NCBI GenBank assembly: GCA_019916065.1
Contig: CM034244.1
Coordinates: 34,657,433 to 34,721,432, forward strand
Reading direction: 5' to 3'
From: Vitellaria paradoxa
Lineage: Eukaryota; Streptophyta; Magnoliopsida; Ericales; Sapotaceae
Length of the DNA stretch: 64,000 nucleotides
Shown here: one piece after another, positions 12,297 to 22,753 of the stretch
Layout: every line of letters starts with the position of its first letter
Position numbering within the stretch: position 1 is the first letter of the stretch
Position numbers and translations under genes: made by a program
Notes under the pieces: model-generated
Seen by the model: only the letters and a program-made list of their open reading frames with translations
Database searches by the model: none
Told to the model about the DNA's origin: nothing

Positions 12297-12318
12297 CTCT
12301 CTCTCTCTCTCTCTCTCT
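12297..12318. repeat. (CT)n microsatellite
   Basis: Ten or eleven CT units bordering the GT-rich block. Confidence 0.95.
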
Positions 12319-12725
12319 GTGTGCACGTGCGCGCGTGTATGTGTGTGTCGGGGGGGTGTGTGTGTATGCGTGTATGTGTTCGCGTGTGTGCATGCGCGTG
12401 TGTGCGCGTGCCGGTTTGTGTAGGCGTGTATGCGTGTGTGCGCGCTCGTGCGTGTAGGCATATATGCGCGCGCGCGTGTGCGTGTGTGCGTGCCTGTGTG
12501 TGTAGGTGTGTAGGCGTGCGTGTGTGTGTGTGTGTGTGAGCGCACGCGCGTGTGTGTGCCCGCACGCGTGTGTGTAGGCGTGTATGTGTGTGTGGGCGCG
12601 TGTGTGTACGTGTGTGCGCACGTGTGTACGCGTATGCACGCGCACACATGTGTGTAAGCGTGTGTGTGTGCGCGTGTGTGGTTGTGTGTGAGCGTGTGTG
12701 TGTACGTGCACACGCACGCTTGTGT
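12319..12725. repeat. GT/CG alternating purine-pyrimidine block, about 400 bp
   Basis: Built almost wholly from TG, CG and TA steps with recurring pieces such as GTGTGTAGGCGTG and GTGTGCGCG. The sequence is a strong candidate for left-handed Z-DNA. It is rich in CpG although it lies inside a plant transposon. Long ORFs in all frames here (Cys/Val/Arg-rich or His/Thr-rich) are artefacts of this composition. Confidence 0.9.
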
Positions 12726-12888
12726 TGCTTAAATTGAGTATGGAAGAGAATATGAACAGAGAATGGAATAAGAAGCAAATTATATGTAATATATATATTA
12801 TACATTTATTGTATATGCTGAATGTATATATACACACATCATATATATATATATATAATTTATATATTATACATTTATTGTAGATATT

Positions 12889-13030
12889 ATTAGAAAGAGA
12901 GGGAGAGAGAGAGAGCAGTGTAAACAGAGAGAGAGGGGAATTAAATTATTTTGTACGATATATATATTATACATTTACTATAGAGATAGCTAGAAAGAGA
13001 GAGAGAGAGAGAGAGAGGTGAGAGAGAGAG
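12889..13030. repeat. Duplicated AG-rich segment in the hAT-like element
   Basis: A block reading roughly TATATTATACATTTA, then TAGA, then a (GA)n tract, then GCAGTGTAAA occurs twice in tandem (about 12855-12930 and 12955-13040). This suggests slippage or unequal exchange. Confidence 0.6.
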
Positions 13031-13261
13031 CAGTGTAAAAAGGGAGTTTAAACTAATTTTTTTAACTTAAATGAGTGTTTTAACGGGTCCGTTTCACAAT
13101 CCAATTACATCCGTTTATAAATAAATATTTTATAAGTTACCAAATTACAACCCAATTAGTAAAATAATATGACACAAACCCATTTATTATGAGTTTAATT
13201 TGGTGGATTGATGGGTTTGCATCAATTTTACCACCCCTAGTTAAAATGAATTGTGTTATGT

Positions 13262-13440
13262 AAATGGATTCAACTCAATTACACATACTTAGTAGCGAGT
13301 CAATATGGAATCCATGCGTTCAAACATGGATCATAGTAAATTGATTCATTTTGTAAGTGGATTCAATTTAATTACACTCGTTTAATATCGAATCAATATT
13401 AAATCCATTGAATACAGATCATATTAAACCCATGAACTCA
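13262..13440. repeat. Degenerate tandem duplication, about 90-bp unit
   Basis: Two successive units begin AAATGGATTCAACTCAATTA and AAGTGGATTCAATTTAATTA and share GAATCAATAT-type and GATCATA-type blocks in the same order. It abuts the hAT-like element on the right. Non-coding. Confidence 0.6.
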
Positions 13441-13936
13441 AATTTATCTCTTTTATTTATTTATGTATTTTTTGAATGGACAAAATATCCGATACTCAAA
13501 TTTAATCAGTTATTATTTATTTATCCCTCTCTCTATTTTTTTTTTAAATGAACACATCAAAATTTCACATACTAGTGTTTACAATTTTGTAATTATTAAT
13601 TTTTTATTAGAGTACTAAAAATATCTACAACAAATTTTGAATAAATTAAAAGATGAATTTTTGACATTAAAGTGATTCATATATAAAAATAGAAAAGAAA
13701 AGGCAAACTTTGCTTCGAACTCCCAACACAAATTTCTCTCTATCGCATATAACAGAAATGTATACATAATTTTTGTTAGGTTCAGAACATCATGTCCTAA
13801 ATATAACTAGAAAAACTGAAAAAATTAGATATGGGTCTTTAGTTAAATTGTATTTGAACTATCATTTTCGCAATTTAAAATTTAGTTTTGAACTATCATA
13901 ATATTTAATTTAATAAATTTAAAAATTATAAATAAT

Positions 13937-14087
13937 GTGCGTTTGGTTTGGAATGATAAAAAGTGAGGTAAAATGAGATAAGTTATGAGTTCGTAATTCG
14001 TTTAATAAGATAAAAAATGAACAACTTTTAAAATTTTTCAGTATTTTTCACCGTTTTTTAAAATTTTTTGTCACTCCAAACGGAGCC
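13937..14087. mobile_element. TTTGG-type MITE
   Basis: Begins GTGCGTTTGGTTTGGAATGA and ends TCACTCCAAACGGAGCC, with the family interior. The target duplication is not clear. Confidence 0.65.
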
Positions 14088-14764
14088 TATTAACTTAAAA
14101 TTATAATATTAAATTAGAGCAAACAATGCACTAAACTTGGTTATTTAGGAGCAACTCAAGCACAAGTAAGCTTATTCAATTTTTAAACGAGACGAATTCA
14201 AATATAAAATTTAAATTTATTTTATAAATTAACTAAGTTTGAATGACACGGTTCAATTTGGTTCGTTTGCACTTTCAGATGCCTTCTATTATCCACAACT
14301 AATTTAATTTTTTTGGAAGAACAATTGACACCGAAGAAAGAACAAATTTGGATGCTGTTTGATTCTTTCTGGATTTGACTAAAAAAATAAGGGATTCAAA
14401 GTTTCAAAAAAAAAAAAACTCCTTAAGGTGTGTTTGAATTGGGATATGGAGATATAAATAAAAAGGATAAGAAATTCAGAAAGAAAAAGATAAAGAAAAT
14501 ATAAAATCTTAAATGTATAATTTCTTTTGAATAAATTAAAAAAATTTAAAAAAAAAGTCATTTATAAACAAATTAAAATTTGAATTTATATATATTTATT
14601 AAAAACTAAATATAAGAATATAATTTTAAACTTAATTCATTTTCTCTTACCTCAACGATTCCTTCACCAAAATACAGCCTTTAGAGGTGCAGCCTTGAGT
14701 GAACGAAGGGTGAAACAAACTATAATGCCCCCCTTCGATAACACTGTTATTTTTATATTTATAT
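14088..14764. other. AT-rich intergenic sequence, nothing recognised
   Basis: No gene or clear element. The 60-codon minus-strand ORF at 14379-14561 is Phe/Leu-rich noise. Confidence 0.5.
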
Positions 14765-14767
14765 TTA

Positions 14768-15120
14768 GGTCCCATTTGGAGTAAGAAAAAATAAGATAAA
14801 TTAAGATAAAATGTGATTTGGAGTTAACTTTAGTGCTATTTTTTTCTGAAAAGTCGCAAACCGTAGGAACAGTTTTTTAAATCTGTTCCCACGGATTCAA
14901 AAAAATTCACAAAAAATAGCGATAATGATACTCGTTTGAAAGCTCTCAACACGAAAAATATGATTGTATAAAAAATTTACACATTCGGTTAACCTATTTT
15001 TAGATTTTTTATTTTTTTAGCGAAATATTAGAATTTTTTGAAATTAGTGATGGCGGAAAAATTAGATGTAAAGAGGTTGTTGGAGATTTTTAGAGGTTTA
15101 TCTTGATGCCAAACGGGCCC
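14768..15120. mobile_element. Harbinger-like MITE, 353 bp, TSD TTA
   Basis: Begins GGTCCCATTTGGAGTAAG; reversed, its right end reads GGGCCCGTTTGGCATC. Flanked by TTA (14765-14767, 15121-15123). It is nearly co-linear over its whole length with 43674-44028, sharing blocks such as CTGAAAAGTC and ACTCGTTTGAAAGCTCT. No ORF. Confidence 0.85.
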
Positions 15121-15123
15121 TTA

Positions 15124-17106
15124 ACTGTTTATATTTGGTTTCTCTTGAGTTTTGAAAATCTTTTAATACTTTCATAAATTTTTAAATTTTTTTCATATAA
15201 TATAACGTTTACCCCCTTAAAAATTTAAAAAATTTTACTTTACACATTTCATTGAATACAAAATTTTTTATATTAATCCCTTTACCTAAAATTCTGGCCT
15301 GCGATTGATTGCATGCATTAAAAGACTAATAATATCTCGCGAGAAAATGTTATGTATAGAAAACAATTCTATATGTATATATACATATATTTTTTTTTCA
15401 AACACAAATATTATAAAAATTCTATATATATTTTTATGAAGGTGGATGGATATAATGTTCACTAGGACAAATTTTCTACTGAGATAGTGATAACCTTATT
15501 GATATGTCCTCGTTTCAAAATGACAAGGCCAACATTTGTGTTCGTATAATATTCTATAGTTATATATATATATATATGTATATATTCTTTTTGTTATTTG
15601 TATTTTTAAAACTTGAAGAGAGTTTGGGAGAAATTTTAAAACGACAAAGAAAAGTTTTCTTTCTATCTTATAAAGTGAATCATGAATTTTTTTTTCTTTT
15701 GTTTTTCAGCTGGGTCTGCGATGAATCTTTTGATAATTATGTGGCTTCATTAATTAAATAGTCGTTATAATGAACCACTGAGTCCAATTAATTATTTTGT
15801 TCGCACACAATGGGATCAATCAAGGCTGGCTTATTTGGTAACTCAAATTCTAGTTTGACAGCAGCTAGCTATTTATCATAGTTGAGCTATGTATCATAGT
15901 TGCTTCCCATACACTTGGTTAATCTAGGGCTCTTGCAAACCCCCCTCCCCCCCTCCCAATACACTAGCGTTAATCCGTACGATGTTAGGACAATAAGAAT
16001 TTTTTAAATAATTAATAATAAAAAATAAAAATATTTTTAAAACAATCAAAACGTCCATTTATTTTTAAAAATACTAATAGTCATAAATTTACATATTAAA
16101 ATAGATAAAAAAAACAAATATGATCTTTCATTTTTCAAGATAGTAATTCAAAAGTACAACCATAAAAAATATATATAACATATTCCCACATCTATAATAA
16201 TATTTTATCACTACAATTAGACTGAGATTTTATGTATTTAAATTTTTTAATTTATAAAATTAATTTTTCAATTTTTAAAAAAGGGCAAACCTAATTCATG
16301 AATTTTATAACAACACTATTTAAAAATAATAATTTTATCACAGCGCATAGATCTAATTCTACACAATAATAAAACTTACAAAATAATGATATATCAAATC
16401 CATATGTAGTAATTCAACAATCACTCTAAAATAGATAAGATAAAAAAAATAAAATATTTTAAACAAAGTTTCAGTTAAGGGCTTTACGAATTTTATAATA
16501 ATACCTATTTAAAAAGAAAAAATAATTTTATCACAACACGTTGACTTAGTTCCACAAAATAGTAAAATTTACATAACAATGATATATCAAATTCACATGT
16601 TATAATATGGTAATCACCCTAAAATAGATAAATATACGAAAAACTAAAATATTTTAGATTAAGATTCAGTTTTTGTCTAATTACTATCCAAATTCATAAC
16701 AAATGGTTGAAAAAAAATAGATTATCAAATCATATTTATGATATTAACACAATAAAAAAATTGAGATTAAAATTAATTCATCTAGAACAAAATAAAAAAT
16801 TATTATTACATTAAGAGAGTGCAAATGAATAAAAAACTCCGCCGGTTAGTAAAGTTGAGATTCTAATAATTAATATCTATTGCTAATATATTCACTCATC
16901 ATCACTCAAGAACACACACCATGATAATATTTAAAAAAAAAATAGCAAATCATTTGAAATTAAAGAATACCCATTACATGAGATGAGAAGAGAACGAGCA
17001 CAAAGAAATTAAAAAAAAAAAAAAGAAGAAGAAAGAAAGAAATAGTTGAAGATGGAATGAGATGGTGACATTAATAATAAAAAGATAAGCATTAACTCAT
17101 TACTCA
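15124..17106. other. AT-rich intergenic sequence with an internal duplication
   Basis: No gene supported. The 85-codon ORF at 15504-15761 crosses a TA repeat and matches nothing recognised. The tandem duplication at 16285-16670 is listed separately. Confidence 0.55.
16285..16670. repeat. Tandem duplication, about 185-bp unit
   Basis: Two units share GAATTTTATAA, then an AATTTTATCACA block, then ATGATATATCAAAT and AAAATAGATAA, in the same order. They are diverged by many substitutions, so the event is old. Confidence 0.6.
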
Positions 17107-17109
17107 CCC

Positions 17110-17818
17110 CATTAGTGGAAAGAGGGGTATTAGCGACCGCCAAAAGCGGCCGCTAAAAGTAAAATAGCGGCCGCTAAAAGTATTAGCGACGGCTTAGTGA
17201 CCGCGTCAAGCGAGTCGCATTTGGATCGTCGCTAAAAAGTATTAGGCGGTCGCTAAATTTTTTGCGACCGCGCCTGCGACCGCTTGAATTAAAAACGTCA
17301 GACAATTAGCAACATAAAAAAAATTAAAAAAATAGAAAAAATAAAAAAAGCAACATACAAAAATTTAAAAAAATACATAAAAAAATTACATTACACAGTT
17401 TTAAAAAAATTCAACAATAACATTTTAACAATTAATATTACATTTCACAACCAACAATTCAAAAAAAAAAAAACATTCCAATCAAACAACCAACATCCAA
17501 CATTAATAGCATATATATGAAACTAACAAAATTAATGAGTAAGTAAAATAAAAAAAAAAAAAAACAACACAATAATATATACATGCATGCATAGATGAAT
17601 CAGCAAACCCTAACCACAAAAGCTAAAAAAAAATTATTTACATTCATCCAATAATAAACAAAAAAATCAGAAAATAAAAAAAAAATAATTCAAACTAAAA
17701 AAAAAATCGAACCTGGTGTTGTGGTAGTGAAGCCTCCAAATAACTCTAATACACAAAAAAAATTGTTAGTGAGAGAGAGCAAGAGAGAGAGAGAGAGAAA
17801 TAAAGAACAAGAGAAAGC

Positions 17819-17849
<31 letters not shown>

Positions 17850-18263
17850 CTAGAGAGGGAGAACTTACCGGTGGTGGCGGTGGCCGACGTCCGGCTACGG
17901 TAGCAGTGGCAAAGGGCCGGAGGAGGGCAGGGAGGAGAGAAGGGTAGGGGGGAAAGATGAGAGAGCGCGGGGGAGGGAGAGGAAAAAGAGGGAGGGAAAA
18001 AGAGGAAAAAGAAAGAGGCGTTCTGCCTGATATAATTAGAATATTAGTGACTGCCTAAAGCGGTCGCTAATGCTGTTGCCTAAAAGATATTAACGACCGT
18101 CATGAGCGGTCGCCCAAATTTTCCTGTCATCTTTCATTTTGTGCACTTGATTAACGACATCCAATATAGCGACCGCTTTAAGCAGTTGCTAATAATATTA
18201 TAGCGACCGCCAAAAGTTGTCGCCTAAGTTTTTCACTCGCCGATTAGCCAATCTCTAGTAGTG
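17110..18263. mobile_element. Non-autonomous CACTA (En/Spm-like) element, 1.15 kb
   Basis: The right end read in reverse is CACTACTAGAGATTGGCTAA, a classic CACTA terminus. Dense subterminal repeats of GCGACCGC/GCGGTCGC occur in both 200-bp ends (17130-17285 and 18040-18230). The left end CATTAGTGGAAAGAG is degenerate. CCC flanks both sides (17107-17109, 18264-18266), fitting a 3-bp duplication but weak because it is simple sequence. No transposase: the interior is A-rich plus a GA microsatellite (17770-17850) and a GGAGGG-rich stretch. Confidence 0.8.
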
Positions 18264-18279
18264 CCCGGGCCCTTAACTA

Positions 18280-18830
18280 TCTTGGAGATGGAGTATTTTA
18301 GAATAGGAGAGTAAAAAAGAAAAGTGATTTGGAGCTTACAAAGATGAGAAAATCAATAGTTTTTCATAAACAAAATAATGAGCAAACAAAGAGTTTTGCA
18401 CATTGAAAATGATGGATGGGAATGAGTTAGTATGATAGAGAGAGAGATGAAAATTGAAAAAGAAGAGTGACAGCGACTGTTCACTTTTCTTTTTTTTAAA
18501 TTTTCTTTACTATTTTTCAATACAAACTTTTATTGTTGTTTATTTTGTTTCAAAATTTTGTATAAAAAAAAAAAAAGTAAAATCTTTAAAAACTTAAAAA
18601 AGATTGAGAGAAAAAAAGATTTTAGAGTAGGAAATTAAAAAAAAAAAGTGAGTTTAAGCTTACAAAAAAACAGAACATTAAGAGATTTTCTCATAGAAAA
18701 TGATCAACAAACCAACAGTCTATGACTTTTTAGTTTTTTTTTTTTTAATTTTTCTCACTTCTTTTTAATGTAAACTTTTATTATTGTTCATTTTGTTTAA
18801 AAAATAAAATCAAAATTTTGTAAGAAAAGG
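18280..18830. repeat. Diverged tandem duplication, about 270-330-bp unit
   Basis: A segment with GGAGCTTACAAAGATGAGAA and later CAAACTTTTATTGTTGTT (18290-18570) is followed by a related one (about 18620-18825). The second has AAGCTTACAAAA, the TCATAGAAAATGA block and AAACTTTTATTATTGTTCAT. Non-coding. Confidence 0.5.
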
Positions 18831-19066
18831 AAAAGTGGAATGAAAAGCAAACATGAATGTCATGTAGGATAAGAGTAAAGGAGAGAAAGAAAGAGAAATT
18901 ACATTATTTTAATATTATAGTATAAATACATATATATATATATATACACACACGTGTGGGATTTAAAACAACCATAGTAATAATGTCAAATATATCAAAA
19001 GAAACGAATTAAAAAGCAACGCATAAAAATACTTGATTTGACTAATTATCTACATCTACCAACATC

Positions 19067-19224
19067 GGATTTGTTTGGAGTAAGAAAAAATGAGATAAAT
19101 TGTGGTTTGGGGAGAGTTCGTAATGCGTGCAGTGAGAGAAAAAAGTTGATGTGATATAAAGTTAACAGAGATTTATAGAGGTTTTCAGAGATTTTCAGCA
19201 AAATACTGCACGCCAAACGCAGCC
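19067..19224. mobile_element. TTTGG-type MITE, 158 bp, TSD ATC
   Basis: Begins GGATTTGTTTGGAGTAAGAA and ends CACGCCAAACGCAGCC, flanked by ATC (19064-19066, 19225-19227). The first 50 bp match the 14768 and 43674 elements, so it looks like a deletion derivative of that longer family. Confidence 0.75.
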
Positions 19225-19227
19225 ATC

Positions 19228-20181
19228 ATATATCTAATTTTTTGTTACCAATTTCCAATAAAATATTGCAAGAATTAAAAAGAAAAAAACTTTTGAAGAA
19301 ATCTTTTTTATTTTACTTTTCTTTTTTCTCTCTCTCAAAAATCTTAAAAAACCGTAATATAAATTTAATTAATGAACGTGTACAACACATTCCTTTATAT
19401 AGGAAACACAACTATGTTTGAAATGGACTTTGAAAAAAACCTTAAAAAATCAAAATCTCCGCTGCTTGCTGGAATGAACCTCCCTACAGCATTGCAGAAC
19501 TCTATTTTTCCCAGCAAGCTTCCAAGCAGTACCAGCAGCCATAGCAAGGACCTTCAGATTATTTGTACACTTTCCTTTAATTTTCCAGCGGCTTCTATCC
19601 AATGAAATTGTTGCCAATTTTAAAATTTGTCAAAAATACCATGCCAAACTGAGGGGTATCTCAACTCTACTTGAGCTCAGAGGCCGACGTGCATTGGGGC
19701 GCATTGTAGCCAGGGTGGCCCGTTCAATTATTATTACTATTTTTTTTACAGTGTAATTATTTTTTTTTTTTTAAATTTAGTCCGGTCTAAATTTTTTTAA
19801 GTTAATCTAAATTTCTACAATTCAGCTTAATTCACTTTACTTTAAACCTCTGTGGCTCTGTTTTCTATCAACCCGTGCGAATCCAAAATTTATGTTAGTC
19901 CAGGCGAATCCAAAATTTTGGATCCACCCTGCTTATGCTAGCTCAAATATATGTTATTTTACTAGAATTTGAGTGAAAGGTATATGAGTATGCGTACCCA
20001 CTCAGTTTTTACTTTAATTCTTAAAGGATATGGGTTCGAGTCGGAGGAAGCGCACGCCAAATATTCCTTGAGAGTGACAAATTTACAATATCTTCGGGTG
20101 TGAGAGTAAAAAGAAGAGTTGCAGTCGGTCGATTGCTTCTTATGGTTGCGAAAACACCCTCGTGTTAAAAGGCACCACAAC

Positions 20182-20193
<12 letters not shown>
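19228..20193. other. Intergenic sequence without a recognised gene
   Basis: The 77-codon ORF at 19372-19605 has no recognisable domain. Nothing else supported. Confidence 0.5.
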
Positions 20194-20198
<5 letters not shown>

Positions 20199-20215
<17 letters not shown>

Positions 20216-20644
20216 ATGTGTGTGTGTTGGGACTTGTGGCTCACACGGAGAGGAACCAAGTGCTAGGAAGCAGGGGCGGATGCAAAGCGGAGCGGAGTGG
20301 AGCGAAGCATCCGCCCTTATCTCGGATTCAACGTGTAGCGGGCTGGGCCGTAAGCTCGAAGGTTTGGGGGGTATGGGGGCAACGCCTCCCGCAGTACGGT
20401 ACGGTGTAAGTAAGGATATTTTGAGAATCAGACCATGTAATCCTATTAGAGTTAGGAATAGACCATGTAATTCTATTAGGGTTAGTAATAAATGTGACTA
20501 TAAATATTCTCTATGTAATATCAATAAGAAAAGAACTCTTTCTCATTCTCTCGTGGACGTACCCGAATTTCGAAGAATCACGTAAATCTGTGTATTGATC
20601 TTTTTACTGTTTTCTTCCGTGTGTGCGTGTGGATCGGTCCAACA
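20199..20644 (+). mobile_element. Putative solo LTR with a (GT)n-expanded start
   Basis: The core runs from TGTTGGGACTTG (20225) to GGTCCAACA (20644), a TG...CA structure with an LTR-like order: GC-rich part, TATAAATATTC box near 20499, then AATAAG. ATATG follows the right end (20645-20649). The same ATATG is at 20194-20198, separated from TGTTGG by a (GT)n/(TGTA) tract that may have expanded from the LTR start. No PBS, coding region or partner LTR was seen in the window. Confidence 0.55.
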
Positions 20645-21001
20645 ATATGCATGCACACATTTGGATTGATGTTGAGGAAATCTGTTGAAACTTGAATTCA
20701 AAATATCTGTGGGGTTGCCTGGTTTGATTTGTAGTTTATGGGAAGAAAGGAGGGCATTGTGGGAAGGATGGACGGCTGACGAGAATTAAGAGGAAAAGAG
20801 TTTCAGAGTTTCCGAGGCGGCGTGGGAGGCAATGCCGGGAAAGTGCTCGTGTCTCCTCGAAATGAAGCGCTTAGAAAAGTAAATCAATTTTCAGGAACCC
20901 ACTGTTAATTTTGCTTGTGTGCAAGCCTACTTATAAGGTTTAGGGTTAGGGTTAGAATTTTAGGGTTGTTGTCTCGGGTCAGTGTTCTTCTTGGATATAT
21001 T

Positions 21002-21035
<34 letters not shown>

Positions 21036-22541
21036 ACAATTATTGTGTTTGTTTCTAACTTGAAATTATATTGATAACCGAACAGAGTTTTTAGAGAAGC
21101 AAGGTAGAACCTTATTTGGCTTATTTTGTATATGTATATATATACACAATACACATGAATCAATGAATCAAAGTGTGTTTCGTGGCATTTGTTTCCTAAG
21201 GTGCACATACAAATACCGGAAAATCAACTTATGGATTTCAGAATCAACTGACTGCACATTTTTCAGATCTGGTTTCTTTATTATTTGCCGACATATATAT
21301 ATATATATATATAACAAAGGAGAACCAATGGAGTGAAGGATTATTAATTCCACTATTATTAGAGTTATGAAACTGACTTTACATTTATATTTTGTAGTTA
21401 AAAAAAATTTTAATATTGATATTTGGTCTCCCCCTCTTTTAAAAGTTCAATGTTACCCTAAATATAATATTCGTTAATTAATTAAACATCCTCGACTTGG
21501 ATTAATGTTAGTTCAAATGTTTGCAACAATTTCTTAATTTAAAACAAGAAGGCGATGACCATGCACCCATCTGGAACCATGGCCAAGGTTAGTGTAAGTC
21601 TCCCATATATATATATATACACACATATATATATATATATAACATGGTCGGTATATATAGATGTGAAGAGCCAGCTTTGGAGTCCCGATTATCGATTCTA
21701 CTCCTCGAAATGCAAACAACGTCTCTACGCATATGTCTAGTGCATGAGCCACATCATCACCAATATACATTTGTAAAAAGAAAAATAATTAAACTCATTA
21801 ATTAAGATAATACAAAATGGTTGATGGATTGAAAATTAAAATAAAATAAAAAAAGAGATCCACTAGCTGAGATACACAAATATAGTTTCTGGTTACTTTA
21901 TAAATGGGAAACAAAGCGGTGGCCATCTGCTTCTGCTTGTGGTTGATAATATTGATGATGATACCGATGAAATGTTACTGTATTTATAAAAAAGATTTTG
22001 GAACTGTCTGTATTCACAGCCCCTCTTGCATATGCATCGACAAGCTTGCGAAAATAATGGGTGCTTTTTAGTTTTGATAGAATACACACACACACACATA
22101 TATGTATATATAATATATATACATGTACCTAACAGTTCATTATGAGAAGGAATAGAATCTGTAAAAGCATGTGCATGGCACTGTCTTGTTTACATATAAA
22201 AATATCTGCTGAAACTACAAGAAAAATGTTATTAGGAAATGGATCCTAGATTGGAGGGAGCAAGAATTCTTACATATATGTATACATATATATCTATATA
22301 ATTTGACTTAGTAAATTAACTGAATGGGATTTGAGGTTGAGTGTTAACCCCAATGTTTGGATCTTACTAGGAAATATATACAAGTTGTTAATGCAATCCC
22401 ATGCAGGTGAAATAAACAAGTGACCTTAATCATTTCCATCCAGCTAAGATCGGGCATGTATGAAACTTCCACTTCTCTGTATGTGCATCTTTTGTTCCTT
22501 AGACATAATATCAGTTTTATGACTACTGAAAATGTCAGTAT
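20645..22541. other. Intergenic sequence with telomere-like and TA microsatellites
   Basis: A short telomere-like run (GTTTAGGGTTAGGGTTAG) lies at 20938-20955 with another TTTAGGG 10 bp on. TA/TG microsatellites lie at about 21003-21036, 21292-21313 and 21605-21645. The 20740-20870 stretch is GC-richer but has no credible ORF on either strand. Confidence 0.55.
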
Positions 22542-22753
22542 GTAGGGCGGATTCAAAAATTTTATTTTGTGGGAACAAAATTTAGAAAAAAAAGTAAATA
22601 TTAAAAATTTTTAAATAATAATTAAATTTCAGTGGGAATAATTTATATATTGAAAGAATAAAAATATTTATGTAAAATATATATAAAATATACAAACTTT
22701 TAGCAACCAGTGAGAGCAGCTGCCCCCACTCGTCTCTTCATAGATCCGCCCTT
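22542..22753. mobile_element. Possible small inverted-repeat element
   Basis: Begins AGGGCGGATTCAAAAATT and ends TTCATAGATCCGCCCT. The ends are inverted over about 10 bp around an AT-rich, non-coding interior. No matching target duplication. Confidence 0.4.

Larger units (their letters stand above)
11916..13239. mobile_element. Non-autonomous hAT-like element, 1.32 kb, 8-bp TSD
   Basis: Flanked by the perfect 8-bp repeat GTTAAAAT (11908-11915 and 13240-13247). The left end TAGGGATGGCAAAATTGG pairs with the reversed right end TAGGGGTGGTAAAATTGA. Subterminal zones carry many copies of GGGTT/AACCC motifs. An 8-bp duplication with short imperfect inverted repeats fits the hAT superfamily. There is no transposase; the interior is microsatellites, a GT/CG-rich block and AG-rich tracts. 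Confidence 0.85.

Noticed and set aside
12248..12883. Overlapping ORFs of 61-189 codons on both strands in the GT/CG block
   Set aside because: Cys/Val/Arg or His/Thr repeats in every frame are a direct result of the dinucleotide composition.
17721..17903. 60-codon ORF rich in Arg and Glu
   Set aside because: It is the (GA)n microsatellite of the CACTA element translated.
19372..19605. 77-codon plus-strand ORF
   Set aside because: No domain or conserved motif, no matching exons nearby, and the expected length for chance ORFs here.
20119..20585. Overlapping ORFs of 96 and 129 codons
   Set aside because: They are inside the putative solo LTR and include a (GT)n-derived Cys/Val run.
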